NCBI RefSeq assembly: GCF_013394855.1
Contig: NZ_JABMLK010000001.1
Location: 2,127,501-2,191,500 of the forward strand
DNA length: 64,000 bases
Direction: 5' to 3'
From: Limnobaculum xujianqingii
GTDB taxonomy: Bacteria > Pseudomonadota > Gammaproteobacteria > Enterobacterales > Enterobacteriaceae
A program made the translations under genes and the position numbers. Below, in pieces: positions 28,324-37,126 of this stretch (the first letter of the stretch is position 1; each line of letters starts with the position of its first letter). The notes below the pieces were generated by a model. That model was given only the letters and a program-made list of their open reading frames with translations. It was not told where the DNA came from and searched no databases.

Positions 28324-28360
28324 ATATAGCAGCAGAAAATAATCCTCTCTGCTGCTATAT
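28324..28360. terminator. Perfect 13-bp stem-loop
   Basis: Arms ATATAGCAGCAGA and TCTGCTGCTATAT with an 11-base loop, just downstream of the 36-codon frame. It has no T run on either strand, so it is a weak intrinsic terminator or an RNA 3'-end stabiliser. The rest of the gap to 28572 shows nothing clear. Confidence 0.45.
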
Positions 28361-28572
28361 ATCCCACTACCTGCGTACAACCTCAAAATAATGCCTGCAA
28401 AATCTTCAATCTTCTGTAGTGAATAAAAGTGAACCAACGATCTTTTGGTAGCAGTTTCCATTATTTGGTGTATCGTTACACTAAACAGACATACATAACG
28501 GGTAAACATGCCATAAATGATTAAAGGTATGTTTTGCCGACTTAACTGAAGATAAAAACAGGAAACAGGCTT

Positions 28573-29346
28573 ATGTTTAACGATCTCCAAGGTAAACGCA
28601 TTCTTATCACCGGTTCCACTGCGGGTATTGGTTTGGCAGCGGCGAAAGCATTCATCCGTAGCGGTGCGAAAGTGGGTATTAACGGTTCTCGTAATGAAAG
28701 CTGTCAGAAAGCCAGAGAAGAGCTGGCTGCACTGGGTGGAGACGTCGAATTCTTTGTTGTTGATGTATCCAAATCCGAACAGTGCGAAACGCTGGTTAAT
28801 GCTTTCGTTGAACGCTTTGGTGGTATGGATGTACTAATCAATAACGCCGGTGGCTTAGGCGGTCGTCGTGGGTTGGAGGCTATCGATGATGAGTTCTACG
28901 ACCACGTAATGAACCTTAATGCCCGCTCAGCGATGATGGTGACTAAATTTGCCATTCCTCATCTGCGTGCGGCGGCTAAAGCCAGTGGGAAAACCACTTC
29001 GGTAATCAGCAGCTGTTCTATTGCCGGACGCGAAGGTGGCGGTATGGGCGCCAGCCTCTATGCCAGCTCTAAAGCCTGGTTACACAACATGCATCGCAAC
29101 TGGGTAAAAGAGTTCACCAAAGACAACATTCGCTTTAACGTGGTTGCTCCGGGCAGTATTGATACTGCATTCCACAGCGATAAGAGTCAGGAATTAATTG
29201 AAAAAATCAGCTCAACTATCCCAATGGGCCGCTTTGGTACCAGTGAGGAAGTAGCACCAACCTATCTCTTTCTGGCATCTCACGCCTGTAGCGGTTACAT
29301 TACCGGTCAAATTATTGACGTAAATGGCGGTCAGATGGCACCTTAA
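28573..29346 (+). CDS. SDR-family oxidoreductase
   Basis: 257 residues, the standard length of classical short-chain dehydrogenases. The nucleotide-binding motif TGSTAGIG (about 13-20), NNAGG (about 91-95), and a catalytic Ser with the Tyr-x3-Lys motif YASSK are all present. The enzyme would use NAD(P)H on an alcohol or ketone; the substrate is not known. Met1 has a GGAAACAGG-type site. A LacI regulator follows 72 bp downstream on the same strand and may control it. Confidence 0.9.
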   Translation: MFNDLQGKRILITGSTAGIGLAAAKAFIRSGAKVGINGSRNESCQKAREELAALGGDVEFFVVDVSKSEQCETLVNAFVERFGGMDVLINNAGGLGGRRGLEAIDDEFYDHVMNLNARSAMMVTKFAIPHLRAAAKASGKTTSVISSCSIAGREGGGMGASLYASSKAWLHNMHRNWVKEFTKDNIRFNVVAPGSIDTAFHSDKSQELIEKISSTIPMGRFGTSEEVAPTYLFLASHACSGYITGQIIDVNGGQMAP

Positions 29347-29372
29347 GCCGCTATTGATTGGCAAATTAGTAT

Positions 29373-29400
29373 CAACAGCCCGGCTTTTACCGGGCTGTTG
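29373..29400. terminator. GC-rich stem-loop between SDR and LacI genes
   Basis: Arms CAACAGCCCGG and CCGGGCTGTTG form an 11-bp perfect stem with a six-base loop. There is no T run after it. It probably ends or attenuates the SDR transcript ahead of the regulator gene. Confidence 0.5.
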
Positions 29401-29418
29401 GTTATAAACCGGGGATAC

Positions 29419-30456
29419 ATGGCAAACATACGTGATGTAGCACAGCGCGCTGGGGTTTCTGTCAGCACCGTATCTAATCTGCTCAATGGCCGAACGAATC
29501 GTATGAGGCCAGAAACACTGGCGCGAATTGAAGCGGCCATTACCGAGTTACAGTTTTCCCCTAACCGCGCCGCCCGCCAGCTAAAAACCGGACAAGTGAA
29601 CATGCTGGGGTTGTTGGTTCCTTCCATCGTTAACCCCAGTTTTGCTGAATTGGCTCATGAGATAGATATTGCTGCTAAACAGCATGGGTATCGGGTCTTA
29701 TTAGGTAATACATACCGTAATCAGGAAGAGGAACGTACCTTCCTTAACGATCTGCTTTCTCAGGGGATCCGCGGCATGATTGTTGTTTCTACTATGACCG
29801 AGCAGTCCCATTTTCATGATGCGATCGCGCGTGGCTTAGTAATGGTTAATTACGATATGCAAACCCACCCTGACTCACCAGAACGCTCCGTTATCGGTGA
29901 CAATATTTCCATGGATAACTTTCAGGCAGGAAATATTGCAGCTCAACATCTGATAAATCGGGGTTGTCAAAATATCGCCTTTGTCACTGAAAGTGGTAAA
30001 ACCGTGAGTCGAATGAACCGAATCAGCGGTTTTATTCACGCCGCCCAACAGTCTGGTTTGTCAGACCATTATCGCATTATTGAAGGTAAAGCCCGCTCTG
30101 GATATGGTGATGCCGAAATGACCGAATTGGGTAAAGCTTTGGCAAAAACCATTAGCCAGCAAGCAACCCCACCAGACGGTATTGTCGCGGTTAACGATGT
30201 GATGGCCATTGGCCTGATTGCCGGTTTTCGTACCGCAGGTATTCGAGTCCCTGAAGATATCTCCGTTGTGGGTATCGACAATACCTTCCTCACCAGCCTG
30301 ATTACACCGGCATTAACCTCTGTTGCTCCACCGCTCACCGAGATTGCTACAGTGATGGTCGACAGACTTATCGCCCGGCTGGATGATCCCGCCATTGAAG
30401 TAGAAGAATTTTTGTTTTTACCGGAGTTGGTGATTAGAGAATCAGTTGTTGATTAG
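29419..30456 (+). CDS. LacI-family transcriptional regulator
   Basis: 345 residues from ATG 29419 (GGGGAT upstream); MANIRDVAQRAGVSVSTVSN is the canonical LacI start, so the frame from 29398 is not used. The DNA-binding domain (1-55) contains the hinge region, followed by a periplasmic-binding-like core (60-330). The ligand is unknown. The neighbouring SDR gene is the natural candidate target. Repeat copy 2 lies in its 3' region. Confidence 0.9.
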   Translation: MANIRDVAQRAGVSVSTVSNLLNGRTNRMRPETLARIEAAITELQFSPNRAARQLKTGQVNMLGLLVPSIVNPSFAELAHEIDIAAKQHGYRVLLGNTYRNQEEERTFLNDLLSQGIRGMIVVSTMTEQSHFHDAIARGLVMVNYDMQTHPDSPERSVIGDNISMDNFQAGNIAAQHLINRGCQNIAFVTESGKTVSRMNRISGFIHAAQQSGLSDHYRIIEGKARSGYGDAEMTELGKALAKTISQQATPPDGIVAVNDVMAIGLIAGFRTAGIRVPEDISVVGIDNTFLTSLITPALTSVAPPLTEIATVMVDRLIARLDDPAIEVEEFLFLPELVIRESVVD

Positions 30457-30535
30457 TTTTTTAGTTATAAAAAGCCTTTTACTTCATATTGATGAAAAAT
30501 CTGATGCTACAACTTTATACTTCAAAATAGTTAAC

Positions 30536-30693
30536 CGGAGGGAGACCTTTCCGTTGGGGTCGACTTGGCGCAAGCCAACGAAGCGCCCCTAGGAAAGGTA
30601 GGCCCGACGCACTCCATACCTGAGTACAGACGGTTTACTGACCGCTTTCGGTGTATATATAAGCACACTGTTATTACGGTCGGAATATTCTCA
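30536..30693 (+). repeat. Dispersed structured repeat, copy 2
   Basis: Same plan as copy 1. GGAG (30537) pairs with CTCC (30612). Helix CCTTTCC/GGAAAGG (30546-30552 with 30592-30598) replaces CCGCC/GGCGG. GGGG/CCCC (30556 with 30586) and TCG/CGA are kept, and the apical hairpin is TTGGC-GCAA-GCCAA (30565-30578). The distal hairpin uses CTGACCG (30638) and CGGTCGG (30677). It lies after the LacI gene and before a strong terminator, so it would be transcribed as part of that 3' region. Confidence 0.8.
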
Positions 30694-30723
30694 GAGGCTG
30701 ATTTATTATATTTGCTGGCAATT

Positions 30724-30747
30724 AAAAACCCCGCACCGCGGGGTTTT
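30724..30747. terminator. Bidirectional terminator between lacI-type gene and zraP
   Basis: AAAACCCCGC and GCGGGGTTTT form a 10-bp stem with loop ACC; A and T runs on both sides allow termination of the LacI-side and the zraP transcripts. Confidence 0.85.
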
Positions 30748-30775
30748 AAGCTCTAAAACAGCAACCCATCAATAA

Positions 30776-31291
30776 TTAACGGCAACCTCTGCCACCGTAC
30801 ATGCCTTTACCACTGTGCATACCTTTACCACCCATGTGGTCACCCATTCCCATCCCCATGTGGCGACCTGTCATTGGCATACCGGCTTTCGCCATTTCAA
30901 TGTCCATTGCAACGCGATTCTGGTGAAGAGCATTACGTAATTCATCGATTTCTTTACTTACTGCCTGAACCTTTTGCTCATCCAGCGGGTTACTGGTTAA
31001 CAGCGCTTTATACTCGTAGTTTTTAGACATCATTTTCTGACGCAGGTCAGCACTTTTAGTCTGGAACTCATTGAATATTTTCTGGCTGGTAGCTTGTTGT
31101 TCAGGCGTCAGATTAGCCATAAAGCCACGGTGATAACCCTGTCCTGGTTTCATTCCGTTATGTCCCATCATTGGCTGACCATTCATACCCGGTTGAGGTA
31201 CAGTTGCGTTTTGTGCCATAGCAACACCACCAAATCCGGTCAGGGCAGCAAGAGAAAGCACAGCAGCAATAGCAGTTTTATTCAGAGTCAT
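30776..31291 (-). CDS. zraP: Periplasmic zinc-binding stress chaperone ZraP
   Basis: 171 residues, longer than the roughly 140 of E. coli ZraP. A signal peptide (1-26, ending VAMA) is followed by a Met/Gly/His-rich stretch, a CpxP/Spy-like helical hairpin with LTPEQQ (about 61-66), and a Gly/Met/His-rich tail ending GGRGCR; His, Met and Cys could bind zinc or copper. It is divergent from zraSR and has a consensus sigma-54 promoter at 31359-31375. In E. coli ZraP accumulates with zinc and represses the ZraSR system. Confidence 0.92.
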   Translation of the reverse strand: MTLNKTAIAAVLSLAALTGFGGVAMAQNATVPQPGMNGQPMMGHNGMKPGQGYHRGFMANLTPEQQATSQKIFNEFQTKSADLRQKMMSKNYEYKALLTSNPLDEQKVQAVSKEIDELRNALHQNRVAMDIEMAKAGMPMTGRHMGMGMGDHMGGKGMHSGKGMYGGRGCR

Positions 31292-31358
31292 AATTAATTT
31301 CCTTCTGTTGGTATATCAATAAATAAGTGAAACGTCACTCTGTGGTTTAATCTGATAT

Positions 31359-31375
31359 TGCAACTGCCGTGCCAA
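31359..31375 (-). promoter_or_regulatory. Sigma-54 promoter of zraP
   Basis: On the minus strand TTGGCACGGCAGTTGCA matches the sigma-54 consensus TTGGCAC-N5-TTGCA exactly. It ends about 67 bases before the zraP start codon. It stands back to back with a plus-strand element only seven bases away. Confidence 0.9.
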
Positions 31376-31382
31376 TTTTTCT

Positions 31383-31399
31383 CTGGCACGAAAATTGAA
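31383..31399 (+). promoter_or_regulatory. Candidate sigma-54 promoter of zraSR
   Basis: CTGGCACGAAAATTGAA keeps TGGCAC and the -12 TTG with the right five-base spacer, but the -12 GC is GA, so it is weaker than the zraP promoter. It lies 260 bases before zraS, a long leader. Confidence 0.6.
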
Positions 31400-31550
31400 T
31401 AGCTATAAGCACTATTTAAGATAAGCAACCTGACCGTCAAAGCGCATTGCAGCAGGTATTTTCCCCAGTGGCTACGCTTCTATCGGTTAATCAATAAATT
31501 TTAGTGACCAGCGGTTTGAGGTTTGAATGATGAGATATGGTCAGGAAGAT

Positions 31551-31598
31551 CGGGTAATTATTACCCGTTCAGTTTATAGTGTGAGTAATTATTACCCG
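31551..31598. promoter_or_regulatory. Two palindromic ZraR enhancer sites
   Basis: GGGTAATTATTACCC (31552-31566, extended by C and G on the outside) and GAGTAATTATTACCC (31583-31597) are nearly identical palindromes 31 bp apart, about three helical turns. Their location between zraP and zraS and the GAGTAA/TTACYC arms fit binding of the enhancer protein ZraR. This assignment is inference. Confidence 0.7.
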
Positions 31599-31659
31599 CA
31601 TGACATTTTAACCATGTCCGGTTATAACCTTCCTCACGCCAACTATAAGGATACCTGTA

Positions 31660-33459
31660 GTGAAAGCGCTTAAGTGGAGACCGGGGTTACCCGCCATTTT
31701 GCCCTCGTGGTTTTTTATCGGTTCCGTCATTATTCTGATCGCTGTCATTATTACCGTGACTATTAAAGATCTGAACCGGGGGCGTGATATTGAAATTCAA
31801 ACACTGCTGGAAAAAAGCACGGTATTAATACGTGCTTTCGAATCGGGTACGCGAACCGGGATGGGAATGCGCTGGCGTCACGACCAGCGACAAACGCTAG
31901 TGGAAGAGATGGCCTATCAGCCTGGTATTCTGTATATCGCAATTACCGATACCTCTGGCAGAGTTTTAGCCCACAGCGATCCGGATAAAGTAGGTGCACA
32001 ACTTTACACGCCACAGGAAATGCAAAACCTGCACGTTGCCCAAACGGAACAGTGGCGTATTACGCCTTTCGTTGACGAGCAGGACAAACACCAAAGTGCC
32101 TTTGAGGTCTACCGTTTCTTCAAGCCGTTGAAGCGCATGCCAGGCCATCGTATGCATATGGGGAATAAAAGGCCTGATACTTACTGGTCTAATGATATCG
32201 AGGATGAAGATCAGGATCGTAATGTGATCTTTACCGCCTTCGATACCTCCGCATTAGAAGCCTCGCAGGCAAAAGACATCCGCAATACGATAATCTTTTT
32301 ATCTATTCTTGGCCTGTTGGCCTTGGCCAGCATACTGTCGTTATTTTGGGCCAAACGTTACCAGCGATCCAGCCGTCAGTTACAGGACTCCAAAGCTTTC
32401 TCATCAGAGATCATTAGCAACTTACCGATTGGATTAATCACCACCAACGAACACCGACAAATCAGCGTGGTAAACCATACTGCTGAGAAAATTCTGGGCC
32501 ACAGTGCTATCGGGCTTTCTGGTCGTAATATCAAACAGGCGCTTCCTGACAACTGGAATCAACTGGCTGGCAATGAGCATAACCATCAACCAGTCATAGA
32601 ACGTGAAATTGACTATACCCTGACATCAGGCCAGATCATTCCACTCAGTATCAGCGTAGCTAATATCGTTAATGGCAGCGGGAACTTTTTAGGTAACGTA
32701 TTTATCTTCCGGGATATGCGCGAAGTCCGTCAGCTACAGGAAGAGATTCGACGTAAAGAGAAAATGGCAGCTATCGGTAATCTGGCGGCTGGTGTTGCTC
32801 ATGAAATCAGAAATCCACTCTCCTCCATTAAAGGCTTTGCTAAATACTTTGAGGGACGTTCGGAACAAGGTAGTGAAGAGCAAGAACTGGCAAAAGTAAT
32901 GGCAAAAGAAGTTGACCGTTTAAACCGGGTCATAACCGAATTACTGGAGCTGGTTCGCCCAACTGACTTAAGAATTCAGCGGGTGAATATTTGTGAAGTT
33001 ATTGAGCACTCACTTCATCTGATACGACAGGATGCAGAAACCAAACATATCAACATTCTGTTTAAAGCTGAGCCTGATTTACCGCTGGTTGATATCGACC
33101 CGGATCGCTTTACTCAAGCGCTGTTGAATCTTTATTTGAATGCTATTCAGGCCATTGGTAGCAACGGTAGCCTGGAAGTTCATCTGAGCATCAATGCAGC
33201 TTCAGAACTACAACTGGTGGTTAAGGATTCCGGAAAGGGTATTCCTGCTGACAATCTGACCAATATTTTTAACCCCTACTTTACCACCAAAGCCTCTGGC
33301 ACTGGCCTTGGCCTGACCGTGGTTCAAAAAGTAGTGGAGGAACACCAGGGCAAAATCAGTGTTACCAGCCAACTCTCAACAGGCACCAGCTTTGAACTGA
33401 TTATTCCGATAAAACACAGCCCATCAATACAGGAGGCATCTGACCATGACCACTCATAA
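31660..33459 (+). CDS. zraS: Sensor histidine kinase ZraS with extra PAS domain
   Basis: 599 residues from GTG 31660 (AAGGA eight bases upstream), against about 465 in E. coli. TM1 is at about 18-37, the periplasmic sensor at 38-205 (FESGTRTGMGMRW, HSDPDKVG), and TM2 at 209-231. A PAS module (about 245-360) precedes HisKA with His381 in GVAHEIRNPLSSIKG, then HATPase (about 470-590, with GTGLGLTVV). The PAS is missing from E. coli ZraS and explains the length. The protein would phosphorylate ZraR in response to envelope metal stress. It overlaps zraR by 14 bp. Confidence 0.92.
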   Translation: MKALKWRPGLPAILPSWFFIGSVIILIAVIITVTIKDLNRGRDIEIQTLLEKSTVLIRAFESGTRTGMGMRWRHDQRQTLVEEMAYQPGILYIAITDTSGRVLAHSDPDKVGAQLYTPQEMQNLHVAQTEQWRITPFVDEQDKHQSAFEVYRFFKPLKRMPGHRMHMGNKRPDTYWSNDIEDEDQDRNVIFTAFDTSALEASQAKDIRNTIIFLSILGLLALASILSLFWAKRYQRSSRQLQDSKAFSSEIISNLPIGLITTNEHRQISVVNHTAEKILGHSAIGLSGRNIKQALPDNWNQLAGNEHNHQPVIEREIDYTLTSGQIIPLSISVANIVNGSGNFLGNVFIFRDMREVRQLQEEIRRKEKMAAIGNLAAGVAHEIRNPLSSIKGFAKYFEGRSEQGSEEQELAKVMAKEVDRLNRVITELLELVRPTDLRIQRVNICEVIEHSLHLIRQDAETKHINILFKAEPDLPLVDIDPDRFTQALLNLYLNAIQAIGSNGSLEVHLSINAASELQLVVKDSGKGIPADNLTNIFNPYFTTKASGTGLGLTVVQKVVEEHQGKISVTSQLSTGTSFELIIPIKHSPSIQEASDHDHS

Positions 33460-34792
33460 AGCTCATATTCTGGTCGTTGATGACGACCTGAGTCACTGCA
33501 CCATTATTCAGGCACTGATGAAAGGCTGGGGTTATCAGGTTACGCTGGCTCATAATGGCCTTGAAGCGCTGGAGCAGGTCAGGCAAACACCATTTGACCT
33601 GATTTTGACCGATGTCCGCATGTCTGAAATGGATGGTATTGAGGCATTGAAAGCTATCAAAGCCTACAATCCGGCCATTCCTATCCTGATTATGACCGCC
33701 TATTCAAATGTAGAATCCGCCGTAGAAGCTATCAAGGCCGGTGCGTACGACTATCTCACCAAGCCACTGGATTTTGATATGTTGCAGCTAACTATCGAAC
33801 GGGCGCTGGAGCATACCAATCTCAAAACCGAGAACCAGCAGTTACGCCAGCAGCTAACGGTAGACAATCCAAATATGATTGGCCGCAGCCCACAAATGCG
33901 GCGGCTGATGGAAATGGTGGCGATGATTGCCCCCTCAGAAGCAACCGTGTTGATATGCGGAGAATCAGGCACCGGTAAAGAACTGATTGCCCGCTCGGTT
34001 CACGCCTATAGCTTACGCAAAGACCAACCCATGGTGATTGTGAACTGCGCGGCGTTAAGCGAGTCGCTGCTGGAATCAGAGCTGTTCGGTCATGAGAAAG
34101 GCGCATTTACCGGCGCCGATAAGCGCCGGGAAGGTCGTTTTATGGAAGCAGATAAAGGTACACTGTTTCTGGATGAAATTGGTGAGGTCTCACTATTGAT
34201 GCAGGCTAAGCTGTTGCGAGCCATTCAGGAACGGGAAATTCAGCGGGTTGGCAGTAACCAAACTTTGTCGGTTGATGTACGACTGATTGCCGCAACCAAC
34301 CGCGACCTTAAGGCCGATGTGGAAGCAGGAAAATTTCGTCAGGATCTCTACTATCGCCTCAATGTAGTTACCGTCGATACCCCGGCATTAAGAGAGCGCC
34401 GGGAAGATATTCCCCCGTTGGCTATGCACTTTCTGGAGAAGTTTGCTCAGCGCAACCGTAAGTCAGTGAAGGGCTTTACCCCACAGGCTATGGATATGCT
34501 GCTGAAATACAGCTGGCCGGGTAATGTTCGTGAATTAGAAAATACTATCGAACGGGCCGTTATCTTGCTGACCGGTGACTTTATCAGCGAGAAAGAGCTG
34601 CCGTTAAGTATTAATCAGTTTGCAGAAGAACATCTCCACAGCCTCGATTTGGATAAACCCATTCAACCATTGGAACTGGTAGAAAAAGAAGCCATTTTAA
34701 CCGCGCTGGAAAAAACCGGCGGTAATAAAACTGAAGCGGCTAAACAGTTAGGTATTACCCGAAAAACGCTATTGGCGAAACTACAAAAGTAG
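33446..34792 (+). CDS. zraR: Sigma-54-dependent response regulator ZraR
   Basis: 448 residues, full length. The receiver domain (about 7-120) has phospho-acceptor Asp56 in LTDVRM; the AAA+ domain (about 145-370) has Walker A GESGTGKE and the sigma-54 contact loop [13 protein letters not shown]; a Fis-type helix-turn-helix ends the protein (about 410-447). It activates zraP and zraSR with RNA polymerase-sigma-54. Translation is probably coupled to zraS through the 14-bp overlap. Confidence 0.95.
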   Translation: MTTHKAHILVVDDDLSHCTIIQALMKGWGYQVTLAHNGLEALEQVRQTPFDLILTDVRMSEMDGIEALKAIKAYNPAIPILIMTAYSNVESAVEAIKAGAYDYLTKPLDFDMLQLTIERALEHTNLKTENQQLRQQLTVDNPNMIGRSPQMRRLMEMVAMIAPSEATVLICGESGTGKELIARSVHAYSLRKDQPMVIVNCAALSESLLESELFGHEKGAFTGADKRREGRFMEADKGTLFLDEIGEVSLLMQAKLLRAIQEREIQRVGSNQTLSVDVRLIAATNRDLKADVEAGKFRQDLYYRLNVVTVDTPALRERREDIPPLAMHFLEKFAQRNRKSVKGFTPQAMDMLLKYSWPGNVRELENTIERAVILLTGDFISEKELPLSINQFAEEHLHSLDLDKPIQPLELVEKEAILTALEKTGGNKTEAAKQLGITRKTLLAKLQK

Positions 34793-34814
34793 CCAGCATG
34801 ATTGAAGATTGTCC

Positions 34815-34836
34815 GGGGCGCTGATACAAACGCCCC
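34815..34836 (+). terminator. Stem-loop after zraR
   Basis: GGGGCG and CGCCCC pair around a ten-base loop 22 bases after the zraR stop; the following ...TATGTTTTC gives only a weak T run. Confidence 0.5.
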
Positions 34837-34931
34837 TACTCTATGTTTTCATTAGATTTATTCGTGCCAAATGCCACGTTATCCGGTATATATAAACAAA
34901 ACCTAAAAACCTGATCATGGAACCTTACTCA

Positions 34932-35297
34932 ATGCCTCAAATTCATATCACTTATACCCCTAACCTGCCGTCACAATCGCAGTTAGAGTCTTTTGTTATT
35001 CAGATACATAAATCGGTATCACCGCTTATCTCATCTGATGCTACTAACTTTAAAACCTACCTTACGCCAATTGAGAGATCGGTCATTGGTCTGGCAGATA
35101 AAGAAAAAGCCGTGATGCACATTGATTTCAGAATGTTTGCCGGGCGCAGCGCGGCTATTAAACAAGAAGTGGCAAAAACCATTCTGGCTCTGGCGAAAAA
35201 TACCTTTTCACAGCCAAATGGTGTCGAAACAGAAATTACGTTAGAGGTAGGTAATCTGGATAACGATAACTATCATAAAGTTATCGTTAATCAGTAA
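34932..35297 (+). CDS. 5-carboxymethyl-2-hydroxymuconate isomerase-like tautomerase
   Basis: 121 residues from ATG 34932. This start puts Pro directly after the initiator Met (MPQIHITYTPNL), as needed for the catalytic Pro1 of the tautomerase superfamily; a start at 34917 would hide it. Length and the HIDFRMFAGRS segment fit the CHMI (HpaF-like) family, which isomerises a dienelactone intermediate of homoprotocatechuate breakdown. No other hpa genes are nearby, so the true substrate is uncertain. It is convergent with the terC pseudogene. Confidence 0.8.
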   Translation: MPQIHITYTPNLPSQSQLESFVIQIHKSVSPLISSDATNFKTYLTPIERSVIGLADKEKAVMHIDFRMFAGRSAAIKQEVAKTILALAKNTFSQPNGVETEITLEVGNLDNDNYHKVIVNQ

Positions 35298-35322
35298 CAA
35301 TAATGAATTGATACAGAGTACA

Positions 35323-35350
35323 CCGGTAACGCCAAATCAGGAGTTACCGG
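35323..35350. terminator. Stem-loop between convergent genes
   Basis: CCGGTAAC and GTTACCGG pair around a 12-base loop between the stops of the tautomerase gene and of terC. No T run follows, so terminator strength is doubtful. Confidence 0.45.
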
Positions 35351-35357
35351 CATATAT

Positions 35358-36379
35358 CTAGCTGTCGTTTTTAGCAGGAAAAATAAAACTACTCAGAATA
35401 CCGATAGCTAACGCCGCTAATACCACACCAAGGCTAAGGGTTGCGCCTATTTCATATCCATGATGCCATATATGCTCACTGGCATTCAGTGCCAGCTTAA
35501 AGCCAACAAAGAACAGTAAAAAGATAACTGCCTTTTCCAGATGAACCAGATGGTTACGTAACGCTTCCAGCACAAAGTAGAAGGTTCTCAATCCCAACAC
35601 GGCAAACATCATGGCTGAATAGACAATTAACGGTTCACGACTAACCGCAATCACCGCAGGAACGCTATCAAAAGCAAACATCACGTCAGAAATTTCCACC
35701 ACTGCCACGCATAAAAATAGTGGCGTGGCGTAACGAACATTTTTCTTCACGTGAAAAACGAAATCTTTATTTTCAGGACGTGCTAAATCAGCCTCAACTT
35801 CCCCGGCACTCAGCAAAAAGCGATTACCCACTAACTTTGGATAAACAGGGAAAAAGCGCCGTACTAAACGGTTTGCCGGATGACGTGAATAGTCTTCAAT
35901 CTCATCACCATCATGATTGGAGCGTAGCATCATCACCGCGGTGAAGAACACGATAACCGCAAACAGCATCTCCACCCAAGGTCCTAACGCCAATAAACCA
36001 GTCCCAATCGCCACAAAAATACCGCGGAAAACAATGGCACCAATAATGCCCCAGTAGAGCACCCGGTGGCGATACCCGTAGGGATCTTAAACCAGGCAAA
36101 GATAGCCATGATAACAAACAGATTATCAACGGACAGTACCTCTTCCAGCGCATAACCCGTCAGGTACAGGCTGGCGATGTCTGCGCCATGTTGCACATAG
36201 AGAAAACCACCGAATCCGAGGCCGATAGACAGCCAAAACAAACACCAGATTGAGGCGTTTTTCAAGCTAATAGGCTTATCCTTGCGATGTGCAATCAGAT
36301 CGATAGCCAGGGCAGAAACGGCAAGCACAATAAAAACCGTTACGGTTAACGGAGGAAAACCAAGGCTGGTTTGTTCCAT
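35358..36379 (-). pseudogene. TerC/Alx-family membrane protein, single-base frameshift
   Basis: Two overlapping frames together make one TerC/Alx protein of about 340 residues with seven to nine hydrophobic segments: 36379 to about 36075 gives the N-terminal part up to AWFKIPTG, and the frame ending at 35358 continues with YRHRVLYWGIIGAIVFRG. The join needs one extra G on the coding strand in the run ACGGGT; the plus strand has CCC at 36075-36077 where CCCC would restore the frame. The membrane Asp motif LSVDN and the SDVMFAFDSVPA motif of this manganese/metal-export family are both present. Either a recent mutation or a sequencing error in a homopolymer. Confidence 0.85.
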
Positions 36380-36546
36380 GATTTGACGGGCCTTTATTAA
36401 ATTTGAATAAATTAAATACGACGGGATTCATGCCACTGTCGATTATAGCACCGTTGATAAACAGGTGGGGGAAAGAGTTATTAGTCAAAGAACCAACGAA
36501 AAATCAGTATTAAGAGGGGGAAATATCAAGATTTCCCCCATTGATT

Positions 36547-37011
36547 TTACTTCTTATAATTTCCAGCCAGTCGCATTTCCATCTTTCTGCTTCGATGCTT
36601 GATCACCTTCTCTCTTAAGGTGTCATAAGCCAGGTTGAAGATATAGGTATAAGGCAAAAAGAAGAGAAAGAAACCAATCTCCATCATGAATGCCGTTTTA
36701 ACACTCACCCCTAATATTGCCACCACTAACCCCAGACCGATGATGATAAATCCACCTTCAAAACCCAGAGCATGAAAGGTTCGCACTTTGGCGTTGCGAG
36801 TAATGCGACTTGAAAGCCAGAAACGATCGAACAATGCGTTATAAATGACGTTCCAGATCATCGCGGTAGTCGAAAGCACAATTGCCAACGTTCCCATCTG
36901 CAAGATGGAGCGATCCATCAACCACGAAAAAAGTGGTGCAGTAATAATAATGGCAATCACCTCAAAACAGACCGCATGAAAAATACGCTCTGCTAATGTT
37001 TTCTTCTGCAT
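36547..37011 (-). CDS. PACE-family multidrug/biocide efflux transporter
   Basis: 154 residues with four hydrophobic segments arranged as two BTP repeats (RIFHAVCFE at the start of repeat one, RTFHALGFEGG in repeat two). This is the plan of PACE proteins such as AceI, which export chlorhexidine and other cationic compounds or polyamines using the proton gradient. A divergent LysR gene 115 bp away is the usual partner regulator in this family. Confidence 0.9.
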   Translation of the reverse strand: MQKKTLAERIFHAVCFEVIAIIITAPLFSWLMDRSILQMGTLAIVLSTTAMIWNVIYNALFDRFWLSSRITRNAKVRTFHALGFEGGFIIIGLGLVVAILGVSVKTAFMMEIGFFLFFLPYTYIFNLAYDTLREKVIKHRSRKMEMRLAGNYKK

Positions 37012-37126
37012 AAATGACCTGCTTGTTACTTTAAGTTTAAAAAAGGCCGAACTATTCGGAATTGTCGATTATCATCGTTTTTTGGGATATATTAAAAATA
37101 GATACCATCTAAAAAATCGATACATC

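Noticed and set aside
35984..36379. Separate 131-residue gene upstream of a short TerC
   Set aside because: Its sequence is the natural N-terminus of TerC up to the frameshift point; the tail after it is out of frame.
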